From CAVXYG01 sp963706835 (GTDB taxonomy: Bacteria > Actinomycetota > Actinomycetes > S36-B12 > GCA-2699445), in assembly GCA_963706835.1 (NCBI GenBank), contig CAVPOB010000017.1:186001-250000 (forward strand): a stretch of 64,000 nucleotides of DNA. The letters run 5' to 3'. The position numbers and the translations under genes were made by a program. Shown here piece by piece: positions 24,973 through 33,641 of the stretch. Positions within the stretch are counted from its first letter, which is position 1. Every line of letters starts with the position of its first letter. The notes under the pieces were generated by a model. The model was not told the origin of the DNA, ran no database searches, and worked only from the letters and a program-made list of their open reading frames with translations.

Positions 24973-25918
24973 CCCCGCCGGATGCACGGTTGCGCCGGTC
25001 CAGGAAGGTCAGGGCATCGGCGAGCATCGCGGTGCGGTCCATCGCAGTGCCCGACCGGGCGGCCCGCGACAGCGGCGCCCGGTACATGGCCTCGATCTCC
25101 AGCGGCCTGCCGTGGGCGAAGTCGAGGTGCATGCTCGGCGCGTAGGAACGCATGGTCCGCGTGAGGTCCAGCATCTGCTCGATGAGGTCCCCCGACAGTG
25201 GCCGTCCATCGGCCGCGGCCGCCGCCAGCACCTCCGCCATCAGGGACCGGACCAGTGCCACGGCGTCGGGATCGGCCATCAGCGCGTCGGTGCGCGCCCG
25301 CAGCAGCACCGATAGTCCGTTGAACGGGATGTTCCAGACCAGCTTCTGCCAGCGCGCCGCCAGCAGGTCTTCCGCAGGGACGAACGGCACCCGGGATCGT
25401 GCCAGGTCGTCGGCGATGGTGCGCATGGCGGCAGAGACGCCCGCCGGCGCGTAGCCCGGAGCGTACCGGCCCACGGTCAGCGCGCCGTAGTCCACGTGGA
25501 CGAACCGGGTCGCGGCGGCGCGGTGCGACGCCAGGAAGGCCAGCCCGCCGAGGACCTCCACGCTGTCGGGCAGCGCCGCGGCGTACTGGGGCTCGGCGTC
25601 GATGCCGTTCTGGACCAGCAGCACCGCGCCACCCGGGCCGACGATCCGGGCGACCCGCGGCGCAACATCGGCATTCGCCGTGGCCTTGACCGCAACCAGC
25701 ACCACATCCACCCGGGGCAGCGAGCGCCAGTCGCGGTGCAGGGTGCAGTCCACGCCATCGCGCACCTCGATGGTGCCGTCCGGCGCATCCAACCGCAGTA
25801 CATGCTCCTCCGGCCCGGCCGACCGCACCAGGAAGTGCACGTCGGCACCGGAGTGCGCCAGATGGACCCCGTAGAAGCCGCCGACGCCGCCCGCACCGAT
25901 GATCGCGTAGGACGTCAT
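24965..25918 (-). CDS. ketopantoate reductase-family (PanE/ApbA) oxidoreductase
   Basis: The 317-residue NADPH-dependent enzyme opens with IIGAGGVGGFYGVHLAHSG, the Rossmann nucleotide loop. VLVAVKAT and VLLVQNGID mark the rest of the N-terminal domain. WQKLVWNIPFNGLSVLLRA holds the catalytic lysine and Asn of the PanE fold, and SMHLDFAHGRPLEIEAM the substrate-domain motif. The family reduces 2-ketopantoate to pantoate for coenzyme A, but many paralogues exist with other substrates, so no gene symbol is given. Confidence 0.88.
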   Translation of the reverse strand: MTSYAIIGAGGVGGFYGVHLAHSGADVHFLVRSAGPEEHVLRLDAPDGTIEVRDGVDCTLHRDWRSLPRVDVVLVAVKATANADVAPRVARIVGPGGAVLLVQNGIDAEPQYAAALPDSVEVLGGLAFLASHRAAATRFVHVDYGALTVGRYAPGYAPAGVSAAMRTIADDLARSRVPFVPAEDLLAARWQKLVWNIPFNGLSVLLRARTDALMADPDAVALVRSLMAEVLAAAAADGRPLSGDLIEQMLDLTRTMRSYAPSMHLDFAHGRPLEIEAMYRAPLSRAARSGTAMDRTAMLADALTFLDRRNRASGGAT

Positions 25919-25973
25919 GGCGACAGTGTGCCGCGGCGGGCCGTCACTGGGTCCCGGGGGCGTGCCAGGTCGG

Positions 25974-25979
25974 TAGCCT
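25974..25979 (+). promoter_or_regulatory. -10 box TAGCCT of cysS
   Basis: The box ends 6 bases before the cysS GTG at 25986, with no Shine-Dalgarno sequence between. Confidence 0.5.
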
Positions 25980-25985
25980 GGAGCA

Positions 25986-27380
25986 GTGGGCTTGCGACTG
26001 TTCGACACCGGCACCCGGTCACTGCGCGACTTCGCGCCGGTGATTCCCGGCCAAGTCTCCATCTATGTCTGCGGCGCCACCGTGCAGTCCGAACCGCACA
26101 TCGGCCATGTGCGCAGCAGTGTCGACTTCGACATCTTGCGCCGGTGGCTGCAGCACCGGGGCATGCGCGTGATCTACGTCCGCAACGTCACGGACATCGA
26201 CGACAAGATCCTCGCCAAATCAGCCGAGGCCGGCGAGCCGTGGTGGGCCTGGGCGATGACACATGAGCGGGCGTTCGCGGCGGCCTACGAGGCGCTGCAC
26301 TGCCTGCCCCCGACATACGAGCCGCGGGCAACCGGCCACGTGCCGGAGATGATCGCCCTCATGCAGCGCCTCATCCAGGGAGGACACGCCTACGACGCCG
26401 AGGGTGGCGTCTACTTCGACGTCGGCAGTTTTCCGGGCTACGGCGAACTGAGCCGACAGCGCCTCGACGACATGCAGCAGGCCCGCGATTCCTCCTCGGC
26501 CGGCAAGCGGGACCCGCGCGACTTCGCCTTGTGGAAGTCGGCCAAGCCCGGCGAACCGACCTGGGCGACGCCGTGGGGCGAGGGTAGGCCCGGCTGGCAC
26601 CTGGAGTGCTCGGCGATGGCGGCCAAGTACTGCGGCCCCACTTTCGACATCCACGGCGGCGGGCTGGACCTCGTCTTCCCGCACCATGAGAACGAACGCG
26701 CACAGTCCCTCGCCGCCGGCGACGGGTTCGCCCGGTACTGGCTGCACAACGCCTGGGTGACGGTGGGCGGGGAGAAGATGGGCAAGTCGTTGGGCAATGC
26801 GCTGCTCATCGAGGTCCTGCTGCAGCAGGTGCGGCCGGTGGAGCTGCGGTACTACCTGTCCGCCGCGCACTACCGCAGCATGATCGAGTACTCCCCCGAG
26901 GCGCTGCAAGAGGCCGCCGCCGGATATCGCCGGATCGAGTCCTTCGTCGTCAGGGCCGCGGCGGTCGTCGGCCCGGGGGAACCGGCGCGCGAGTTGCCCG
27001 CAGAGTTCGTCGACGCGATGGATGACGACCTGTCCGTCCCGGCCGCCCTGGCGGTCGTGCACAACACGGTGGGTCGCGGGAACACGGCGCTGGTCGAGGG
27101 CGCGCCGGAAGCGGAGGTGCGCGGCCTGCTGGCCGCCGTGCGCGGGATGGCGGCCGTTCTCGGCGTGGACCCGCTGGATGCGCATTGGAGCGGCACCCGA
27201 GACGACTACGCTCCGCTGGCCGAGGCGCTGGTCGACGATCTGCTGGAGCAGCGCCAGCAGGCGCGTGCGGCACGCGATTTCACCGCGGCCGATACCATTC
27301 GCGCGCGACTGGTTGGGCTGGGAGTGGAGATCGAAGACACCCCGTCCGGCACTCGCTGGTCCCTGCGTAGGGAGGCCTGA
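25986..27380 (+). CDS. cysS: cysteinyl-tRNA synthetase
   Basis: The 464-residue class I synthetase has the HIGH signature as PHIGHVRS near residue 38 and KMGKSLGN near residue 266. Zinc ligands are Cys29 in YVCGATV, Cys in WHLECSAM and the histidines of FPHHENERAQS. It charges tRNA-Cys. Although the related MshC of the mycothiol pathway shares this fold, the full-length C-terminal anticodon-binding region (QQARAARDFTAADTIRARL) indicates CysS. The stop overlaps the rlmB start by one base. Confidence 0.94.
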   Translation: MGLRLFDTGTRSLRDFAPVIPGQVSIYVCGATVQSEPHIGHVRSSVDFDILRRWLQHRGMRVIYVRNVTDIDDKILAKSAEAGEPWWAWAMTHERAFAAAYEALHCLPPTYEPRATGHVPEMIALMQRLIQGGHAYDAEGGVYFDVGSFPGYGELSRQRLDDMQQARDSSSAGKRDPRDFALWKSAKPGEPTWATPWGEGRPGWHLECSAMAAKYCGPTFDIHGGGLDLVFPHHENERAQSLAAGDGFARYWLHNAWVTVGGEKMGKSLGNALLIEVLLQQVRPVELRYYLSAAHYRSMIEYSPEALQEAAAGYRRIESFVVRAAAVVGPGEPARELPAEFVDAMDDDLSVPAALAVVHNTVGRGNTALVEGAPEAEVRGLLAAVRGMAAVLGVDPLDAHWSGTRDDYAPLAEALVDDLLEQRQQARAARDFTAADTIRARLVGLGVEIEDTPSGTRWSLRREA

Positions 27381-28321
27381 TGGCCGGCAACTCACAGCGC
27401 CGCGGCGCAATCCGCAACACCGGCAGCAAGAAGGGCGCCACGGTCGGGTCGGGGGGCCAGCGCCGCAAGGGCCTCCAGCCGAAGGGGCCCACCCCGAAGG
27501 CCGAGGAGCGCACCGGCCACCCCGCCGCCCGCCGCAAGGCGCGCGCCGAGCGCTCCCAGGGCGGATCCGGCCGACAGCGGGCCGGCGGGTCGCCCGAGGC
27601 CATCGCCGGACGCAACGCCGTCACCGAGGCGCTGGCCGCCGAAGTGCCCGCCACCGCATTGCACGTCATGGACATGATCGAACCGGATGACCGGGTGCGG
27701 GCGGCGCTACGCGCGGCGGACCGTGCCGGCCTGCCGATCCTCACCGCGAGCCGCGCCGAACTCGACCGCATCGCGGGCAGCAGTCATCATCAGGGCCTGG
27801 TCCTGGTGGCGCAGGCGTTCGGCTACGCAGATCTCGCCAGCCTCGTGCCCGGCGATTCCGGCCTGATCGTGGCGCTGGACCACATCACCGACCCGCAGAA
27901 CCTGGGCGCCATCGCCCGCAGCGCCGCGGCGTTCGCCGCCGATGGCATCATCGTCCCGCAGCGGCGCTCTGCTCCGGTGACGCCGGCCGCCTGGAAGGCG
28001 TCTGCGGGAGCGCTGGCACGCACGCCGGTCGCCCGGGTCACCAACCTGGTCCAAGCACTGACGGATCTGCAGCGGCAGGGCTACTTCGTCCTCGGCTTGG
28101 ACGGCGCGGCGCAGACCGAGGTGGGCGGGCTCAGTGAGCCGCTGGCCACCGGGCCGCTGGTCCTCGTGATCGGTGCCGAGGGCAGCGGGCTGGCCCGTCT
28201 CACGGCAGCAACGTGCGACCTGCTGGTCCGGATTCCGATGATCGGGCCCACCGAATCGCTCAACGCCAGCGTCGCGGCGGGAATCGCCCTCTACGAGGTG
28301 GCGCGGCGGCGCGCGGGCTAG
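27380..28321 (+). CDS. rlmB: 23S rRNA (guanosine-2'-O-)-methyltransferase RlmB (SpoU family)
   Basis: The 313-residue protein has a basic, disordered N-terminal tail (residues 1-70) rich in Gly, Lys and Arg. A substrate-binding domain follows (AGRNAVTEALAAE), then the knotted SPOUT methyltransferase domain with DHITDPQNLGAIARSAAAF, VIGAEGSGL and IPMIGPTESLNASVAAGIAL, which form the AdoMet knot. It methylates the ribose of a guanosine in 23S rRNA. It completes the carD-ispDF-cysS-rlmB string and ends 4 bases into the opposing small membrane gene. Confidence 0.94.
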   Translation: MAGNSQRRGAIRNTGSKKGATVGSGGQRRKGLQPKGPTPKAEERTGHPAARRKARAERSQGGSGRQRAGGSPEAIAGRNAVTEALAAEVPATALHVMDMIEPDDRVRAALRAADRAGLPILTASRAELDRIAGSSHHQGLVLVAQAFGYADLASLVPGDSGLIVALDHITDPQNLGAIARSAAAFAADGIIVPQRRSAPVTPAAWKASAGALARTPVARVTNLVQALTDLQRQGYFVLGLDGAAQTEVGGLSEPLATGPLVLVIGAEGSGLARLTAATCDLLVRIPMIGPTESLNASVAAGIALYEVARRRAG

Positions 28322-28497
28322 GAAGCGGGCAGCGAATCGGTCGCGTACAGCACGACGCCGACCACGCCGGCCAGCAGCACAATCGTCACGACGGCCTTGA
28401 TCGCCAGGCCGAACAGTCGTAGCACCAGCGCGAGCACGACCAGTGCAGCGGCCCCGACGAGTACGGCCGTGACGGGGTCCTCCAGGTTGAGTTCCAT
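28318..28497 (-). CDS. small membrane protein, 59 residues
   Basis: Two adjacent hydrophobic helices (about residues 12-30 and 33-52) follow a short acidic start MELNLEDP. It is convergent with rlmB and precedes the ClC channel gene's stop by 50 bases on the opposite side. A G-rich stretch before the ATG may serve as ribosome binding site. No family was recognised; topology is the only evidence. Confidence 0.55.
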   Translation of the reverse strand: MELNLEDPVTAVLVGAAALVVLALVLRLFGLAIKAVVTIVLLAGVVGVVLYATDSLPAS

Positions 28498-28548
28498 CCC
28501 CCCACCGTACTGTCGCGCGGCCACGGGCTGCCGCTGCGGCCACCGCTG

Positions 28549-29961
28549 CTAGCCACGTTGCCCGTCCTGATCGGTGAGGTCGTGATCTGCCCGGCTCTCC
28601 AACTGGCTGCGGTAGATCGTGGTGTTGCCGACCACCAGGGAGGCGGTGGCCATCGCGACCATCGCCAGCGGCACCAGGGTCAGGTTCCCGGTCATCTCGG
28701 CGACCATCAACAGCATGGCGATCGGGGCGTGGGACACCGAACCGAAGACGACGGCCATCCCGACAATGACGAAGACCGCCGGCGAGGGTCCGACCGTGCC
28801 GTCGATGCCGAGCGGTTCGCCCACTTCGACCAGTACCCGCCAAAGAGCGGCCCCGAGCGTGGCCCCGACGACCATCCCGGGGCCGAAGATGCCCCCCGAG
28901 CCCCCGGAACCGATGGACAGCGACGTCGCCACAATCTTGGCCAGCGGCGTCAGCAACAGCAGCAGCAGCGGAGCCGCCAGCACCACGTCCGCGCTCAAGT
29001 ACTCCTGGACCGTGCCGTACCCGGTCCCGAGCACGGCGGGAACGGCCAGTCCCATCACGCCGACCAGGAACCCCGCCAGGGCCGGCAGCAGCCACCTCGG
29101 GATGGTCAGGCCCCGGCAGAAGTCCATCACGCCGTAGAAACTGCCGGCGTAGAGCCGAGCCGCAGCACCTGCGAGCAGGCCCAGCAGCGCCATCCAGGCG
29201 AACTGCCAGGTCGAGGTGAAGTCGAGGCCGGACTGATCGCCGAAGACCGGCGTGAAGCCGAGGAAGAGACCGAAGACGACGTAGGCCGTGACCGATGCGA
29301 ACAGGCAGGGCATCAGGGCCTCGGCCTTCAGGTCCTTGCGGTAGAGCAACTCGACTCCCAGCACCGTTCCGCCGAGCGGAGCCCGGAAGATCGCGGCGAT
29401 GCCGGCCGCCATTCCGGCGATCACCAGCAACTGCGCCTTCTCCCGGGACAGTCCCAGCGCCCGGGCCAGGGTGGAGGCCGCACCGGCGCTGATCTGCGCT
29501 GTCGGGCCCTCTCGGCCGCCCGATCCTCCCGAACCGATCGTGATTGCGGAGGCCACGAGCTTCACGACCACCACCCGGGGACGGATGCCGGTCGGGTTGT
29601 GGTGGATGGCATGGATGGCGGCGTCGGTGCCGTGCCCCTCGGCCTCCGGGGCGAACAGGTACACCAGGGTGCCGGCGATGAGGCCGCCGAGCGCCACGGT
29701 CAAGGGGATCGCCCAGGGCCGGCTGAACTCCGAGGCCGGGGTGCCGCCGCCCTCGCCGATCGGCGTTGCCGGGGTGTAGCCGCCGATGGTTTCCAGCAGC
29801 AGATGGGTCGCAGTCTCCAGGCTCCAGGCGAACAGCACCGCGCCGAGTCCGGCGATGATCCCGACCAGCACGCTGAGCAGCAGGATGTGCGAATCGGAGC
29901 CGTAGCGATGCGCCTGCCGGGCCGCGCGGGCCAACCGGCCGCCCCGAGGAGTCTCGCTCAT
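28549..29961 (-). CDS. ClC-family chloride channel or H+/Cl- antiporter
   Basis: The 470-residue membrane protein has the ClC double-barrel layout. IGSGGSGGREGPTAQ (GREGP) and IGSGGSGGIFGPGMVVGA (GIFGP) are the anion-coordinating loops. The usual GSGIP loop is not obvious. No cytoplasmic CBS domains follow. About ten membrane segments are visible. Bacterial ClCs move chloride or fluoride, often as proton antiporters in acid stress. The ATG at 29961 is preferred over one 15 codons upstream because of the GGGGG-containing site before it. Confidence 0.9.
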   Translation of the reverse strand: MSETPRGGRLARAARQAHRYGSDSHILLLSVLVGIIAGLGAVLFAWSLETATHLLLETIGGYTPATPIGEGGGTPASEFSRPWAIPLTVALGGLIAGTLVYLFAPEAEGHGTDAAIHAIHHNPTGIRPRVVVVKLVASAITIGSGGSGGREGPTAQISAGAASTLARALGLSREKAQLLVIAGMAAGIAAIFRAPLGGTVLGVELLYRKDLKAEALMPCLFASVTAYVVFGLFLGFTPVFGDQSGLDFTSTWQFAWMALLGLLAGAAARLYAGSFYGVMDFCRGLTIPRWLLPALAGFLVGVMGLAVPAVLGTGYGTVQEYLSADVVLAAPLLLLLLTPLAKIVATSLSIGSGGSGGIFGPGMVVGATLGAALWRVLVEVGEPLGIDGTVGPSPAVFVIVGMAVVFGSVSHAPIAMLLMVAEMTGNLTLVPLAMVAMATASLVVGNTTIYRSQLESRADHDLTDQDGQRG

Positions 29962-30057
29962 CGGTGGCTGCCCCCTTCTTCCACCGGCCGTGTCCCCCTG
30001 CTGCACCGTAGCAGTGACCGGTGGGACGGGGCTGCCCGCGACCGCAGCGAGAGTGGA

Positions 30058-30792
30058 TCAGGCCGTCGCGGCGAGCAGCGCGTCACGCACGTAGGCGGCG
30101 GCCTCGGCTCCGCCGTAGTGCGCCGCGAATCGCTCGTCGTCGACGTACATCTGCGCCAGCCCTCGGATCTGTTCGGCGACGGGCTCGCGGCCGCCCCATG
30201 CCGTTGCGATCCACGCGATGTGGCGAGTCGCCAGTTCCTGCACCTGCGGGTCGGTCACGGGCCGTCCCGCAGCAGCTGCGTCGCGCCAGGCATCGGCTAG
30301 CTCCCGGGACTCGGCCAGGAAGGACGCCTGCCCGGCATCGCCGAGGCCCCGCCACCAGCGGTCGCTGCTGCGGTAGGCCGATGCGCCCCACCGCTGTTCC
30401 ACCTCGGCCCGGTGGGCCGTGTGGTCGAATCCGTCCAGCATGTCTGCGGCCATGAGCGGCTCCCCTTCCGAGGCGGCCGCGATCGTGCGTTCCACGGCCG
30501 CCAGCTGTTGTTCGATGCGCTGCGCCTCACGGCGCAAACCCTCCGCATGGTCGCGCAGCGCGGCAACGTCGCTGACCCCTTCCTCGAGGATCTGTGCGAT
30601 CTGCGGCAGGCCGACCCCGAGCCGCCGCAGCAGGAGGATCCGCTGCAGCCGCATCAACGCCGCCTGGTCGTACTGCCGCCGACCAGCGCTGTCGACCCGC
30701 GACGGGGCGAGCAGTCCGATGGCGTCGTAGTGGCGCAGGGTCCTGCTCGTCACGCCCGTCAATCGAGCCACCTCGTTGATGCTGGTCAGCAC
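30058..30792 (-). CDS. MerR-family transcriptional regulator, TipA type
   Basis: The 244-residue protein has an N-terminal MerR helix-turn-helix (INEVARLTGVTSRTLRHYDA), with LLAPSRVDSAGRRQYDQAAL as the wing. A dimerisation coiled coil (about residues 75-110) leads to a C-terminal TipAS-like drug-recognition domain (RWWRGLGDAGQASFLAESREL). TipA-type regulators bind thiopeptides or other hydrophobic ligands and activate efflux genes. A perfect MerR-style dyad lies directly upstream, so autoregulation is likely. Confidence 0.9.
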   Translation of the reverse strand: MLTSINEVARLTGVTSRTLRHYDAIGLLAPSRVDSAGRRQYDQAALMRLQRILLLRRLGVGLPQIAQILEEGVSDVAALRDHAEGLRREAQRIEQQLAAVERTIAAASEGEPLMAADMLDGFDHTAHRAEVEQRWGASAYRSSDRWWRGLGDAGQASFLAESRELADAWRDAAAAGRPVTDPQVQELATRHIAWIATAWGGREPVAEQIRGLAQMYVDDERFAAHYGGAEAAAYVRDALLAATA

Positions 30793-30807
30793 GCCTCCAG
30801 CGTAGAA

Positions 30808-30824
30808 GTTGACGCAGCGTCAAC
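30808..30824. promoter_or_regulatory. 17-bp dyad GTTGACGCAGCGTCAAC upstream of the MerR gene
   Basis: The dyad is perfect apart from its single central base and lies 16 bases before the GTG start. On the minus strand it includes a TTGACG that could be a -35 element, the placement expected for a MerR operator between promoter elements. Confidence 0.55.
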
Positions 30825-30837
30825 GGCAAGTCCTTCT

Positions 30838-32485
30838 TCAGCGCACCCCCAGCCGCGCCAGGGTCACCGGACCGGGCACCCCATCCGCACCGGACCCCGA
30901 CCAGCCCTGCGACCGCTGGAACGCCGCCACCGCCGCCCGCGTTTCCGAGCCGAACAACCCCGTCGCCCCCGACGGGATCCGCACCCCACGCTTCATCAGC
31001 GCCAGCTGCAACTGCTTCACGTGCTCGCCCCGCGCCCCCGGCACGTACGACCCCGACGCCGCCGCCGACGGCTTCGCCGCAGCAGGCTTCGCCGCAACCG
31101 CGCGCTGCACGGTCGGCTTGGCCGCAGCCCCCGACACCCCCAGCCGCGCCAGGGTCACCGCGCCCGGCACCCCATCCGCACCGGACCCCGACCAGCCCTG
31201 CGACCGCTGGAACGCCGCCACCGCCGCCCGCGTTTCCGCGCCGAAGAACCCCGTCGCCCCCGACGGGATCCGCACCCCACGCTTCATCAGCGCCAGCTGC
31301 AACTGCTTCACGTGCTCGCCCCGCGCCCCCGGCACGTACGACCCCGACGGCCGCCGCCGACGGCTTCGCCGCAGCAGGCTTCGCCGCAACCGCGCGCTGC
31401 ACGGTCGGCTTGGCCGCAGCCCCCGACACCCCCAGCCGCGCCAGGGTCACCGCGCCCGGCACCCCATCCGCACCCGACCCCGACCAGCCCTGCGACCGCT
31501 GGAACGCCGCCACCGCCGCCCGCGTTTCCGCGCCGAAGAACCCCGTCGCCCCCGACGGGATCCGCACCCCACGCTTCATCAGCGCCAGCTGCAACTGCTT
31601 CACGTGCTCGCCCCGCGCCCCCGGCACGTACGACCCCGACGGCTTCGCCGCAGCAGGCTTCGCTGTCGTTGACCGGTGGACGGCCAATGTGGCGGTCGGT
31701 CCGGCACTCCCGCTGACCCCCAGCCGCGCCAGGGTCACCGCGCCCGGCACCCCATCAGCACCCGACCCCGACCAGCCCTGCGACCGCTGGAACGCCGCCA
31801 CCGCCGCCCGCGTCTGCGAGCCGAAGACTCCCGTGGCGCCGGCCGGGATCCGGAAGCCGCGTGCGATGAGCGCCTGCTGCAGCGCCGTGACCTGCGACCG
31901 TGTCATCGCACTGCTCGTCCCGCCCATCTTGCCGAGCCATGTCCTGGTGTCGCGCTCGGCGTTCCGGGCCGCACGCTGATCCTCCGACCGCAGACTGACG
32001 TGGATGTGCGTGGTGTGGGGCGCTCCGAAGTAGGGCCGCGGCTTCCAGCCGGAGGTCCGGCTCCAGATGGTCCGGTTGTAGATGACGTACCAGACGCGGG
32101 AGTCACCAAGGATCGCTCCGACGACTCCGAGCGGGTCGATGCCGGCGGATGTGATGTCCAGAGCGTGGACCGTTCCCGGGGTGCCGTTGTCGGGACCGTT
32201 GCGGTGCCCAACCGGGTTGTGCTGCGACGTGCTGCGCTGATGATGGGCGTCCCCCAGCCACCCGTCGCTGGCGCGGCCGCGGTTCGGCCAGCGAGAGTTC
32301 ACCTCCTGGCGCAACTGAGCCAGCGACGGCGCGAGGACCGGATTGCTCCAGTTCACGGTGGTCGGGGCGCCGATGGACGCCACCGGGGATGCTGCTGCAG
32401 CCGGGGCTAAGCCCGCCCCAGCAGGCAGGGCGGACGCGGTCACAGCGCCGGCCAGGCACGTCACCAATACACGACGGACTCGCAT
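30838..32485 (-). CDS. secreted peptidoglycan hydrolase-like protein with four peptidoglycan-binding repeats, one frameshift
   Basis: A signal peptide (about residues 1-35) is followed by a domain with SQHNPVG, TVHALDITSAG and HTTHIHVSLRS. This His/Asp layout resembles M15-type or VanY-like carboxypeptidases and phage endolysins. Then come four peptidoglycan-binding type 1 repeats, each about 70 residues with TRAAVAAFQRSQGWSGSGAD, joined by Ala/Lys/Pro linkers. One extra G at about 31350, inside the third linker, shifts the frame: neighbouring repeat copies have one G fewer there. Without it the protein would have about 548 residues and end at 30838. It likely acts on or anchors to the cell wall. 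Confidence 0.85.
30850..31800. repeat. four tandem near-identical copies encoding peptidoglycan-binding domains
   Basis: The sequence starting CAGCCGCGCCAGGGTCACC recurs at 30850, 31141, 31433 and 31721. The first spacing is 291 bases (97 codons). The second is 292, which exposes the single extra base causing the frameshift. High nucleotide identity suggests recent duplication or gene conversion. Confidence 0.85.
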
Positions 32486-32832
32486 GTGCGGCTTCTCCCT
32501 CTCGTTGCCCAGGTGCAAATCACATGCTTGCGATTCCGGTACGGCCGGGAGGTCGAAAGGCAGACATTGCAGGGAATCCGGTCGCCAATCGGACAACTGA
32601 TGGATCACTGTCCTAACTATCGGACAAAGCCCGAGATTTCGGACATCTGTACGGCGTGGCGGCTTGCATTGCACTTCCACACTCCACTCGGGTCTGGCAC
32701 AGATCTAGCGGACACCCCAGGCCTGCCCCACCCCTCCGAGCCCACACTTTGCCAGAGGCCGCGATCCGTTGCGGGGCAGCTGGCAATCCCCAACCGGTAC
32801 CGCCGCCCGCCGACCGCCCGCACACTGTGTGC
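32486..32832. promoter_or_regulatory. divergent promoter region with repeated TCGGACA motif
   Basis: The interval contains no gene. It is less GC-rich than its surroundings and holds TCGGACA at 32589, 32620 and 32639, plus an inverted half TGTCC at 32609 forming a TGTCC-N8-GGACA dyad with the second copy. It is a candidate regulator-binding cluster for the secreted wall protein or for the DUF2461 gene. Confidence 0.35.
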
Positions 32833-33504
32833 ATGACCTTCTCCGGAATCCCCGCCGAGGCCTTCGACTTCTACGAGGCGTTGATCGCCGACAACAGCAA
32901 GGCATTCTGGACCGACCACAAGTCGCAGTACGAGACCTTCGTCAAGGAACCGATGCTTGCCCTCGCCGCGGCCCTTGAGCCGGACTTCGGGCCCGGCCAC
33001 CTGTACCGGCCGTACCGCGACGTCCGCTTCAGCAAGGACAAGACCCCGTACAAGGATCACCAAGGGCTCTTCGTGGAGAGCCGCAACGGGCTCGGCTGGT
33101 ACGTCCAAGTCAATGGCTCGGGGCTGCTTGCAGCGGGCGGGTGGTACACCAGCACCAGCGAGCAGGTTGCGGCCTACCGGCAGGCCGTGGCCGACGACGA
33201 TGACGGGCGGCTCCAGGAACTCCTCGACGCTGCGCAGGCAGCAGGGCTCGCGCTGGACGGCCACCGGCTGAAGACCAGGCCACGTGGAGTGGACCCGGAG
33301 CACCCCAGACTGGAACTGCTGCGCCACCGGTCGCTGTACCTGTCGCGGTCCTGGGAGCCGGCGGCATGGATGGGCACCGCGGAGGTGGTGCAGATGATCG
33401 CCGCGACCTGGGAGAGGATGCGGCCGACCATGGATTGGCTGGCCGCCGCAGTGGGCCCGGGCGAGGCGCCAGTCGGCTCAGCGCGCGCTCGCCGATCGCG
33501 CTGA
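32833..33504 (+). CDS. DUF2461 family protein
   Basis: The 223-residue protein matches DUF2461 (TIGR02453). It opens FSGIPAEAFDFYEALIADNS with the typical phrase NSKAFWTDHK, and contains RPYRDVRFSKDKTPYKDH and GWYVQVNGSGLLAAGGWY. The family is widespread and of unknown function. It stands alone between the wall protein and the MMPL transporter. The ATG at 32833 gives the family's normal N-terminus; no strong ribosome binding site is seen. Confidence 0.85.
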   Translation: MTFSGIPAEAFDFYEALIADNSKAFWTDHKSQYETFVKEPMLALAAALEPDFGPGHLYRPYRDVRFSKDKTPYKDHQGLFVESRNGLGWYVQVNGSGLLAAGGWYTSTSEQVAAYRQAVADDDDGRLQELLDAAQAAGLALDGHRLKTRPRGVDPEHPRLELLRHRSLYLSRSWEPAAWMGTAEVVQMIAATWERMRPTMDWLAAAVGPGEAPVGSARARRSR

Positions 33505-33641
33505 CGGCCAGCAACAGCGCTCCTGGCGCGCCCGGCATCGTTGTCACCGCTGCGCTGTGACGGACTCCTCGCTACCCGAGTTGGTGCCAAGCGGGCCGTC
33601 AGTGTTCAGTAGAGGGATACTTCGACGTTTGAGGAGTCGCC

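Noticed and set aside
28558..30300. 580-codon plus-strand open frame over the ClC gene
   Set aside because: Antisense shadow; Gln/His/Arg-rich without motifs.
30527..32680. 717-codon frame joining the wall protein to the regulator region
   Set aside because: After the repeat frameshift the translation is the wrong frame of the remaining repeats and of the MerR gene.
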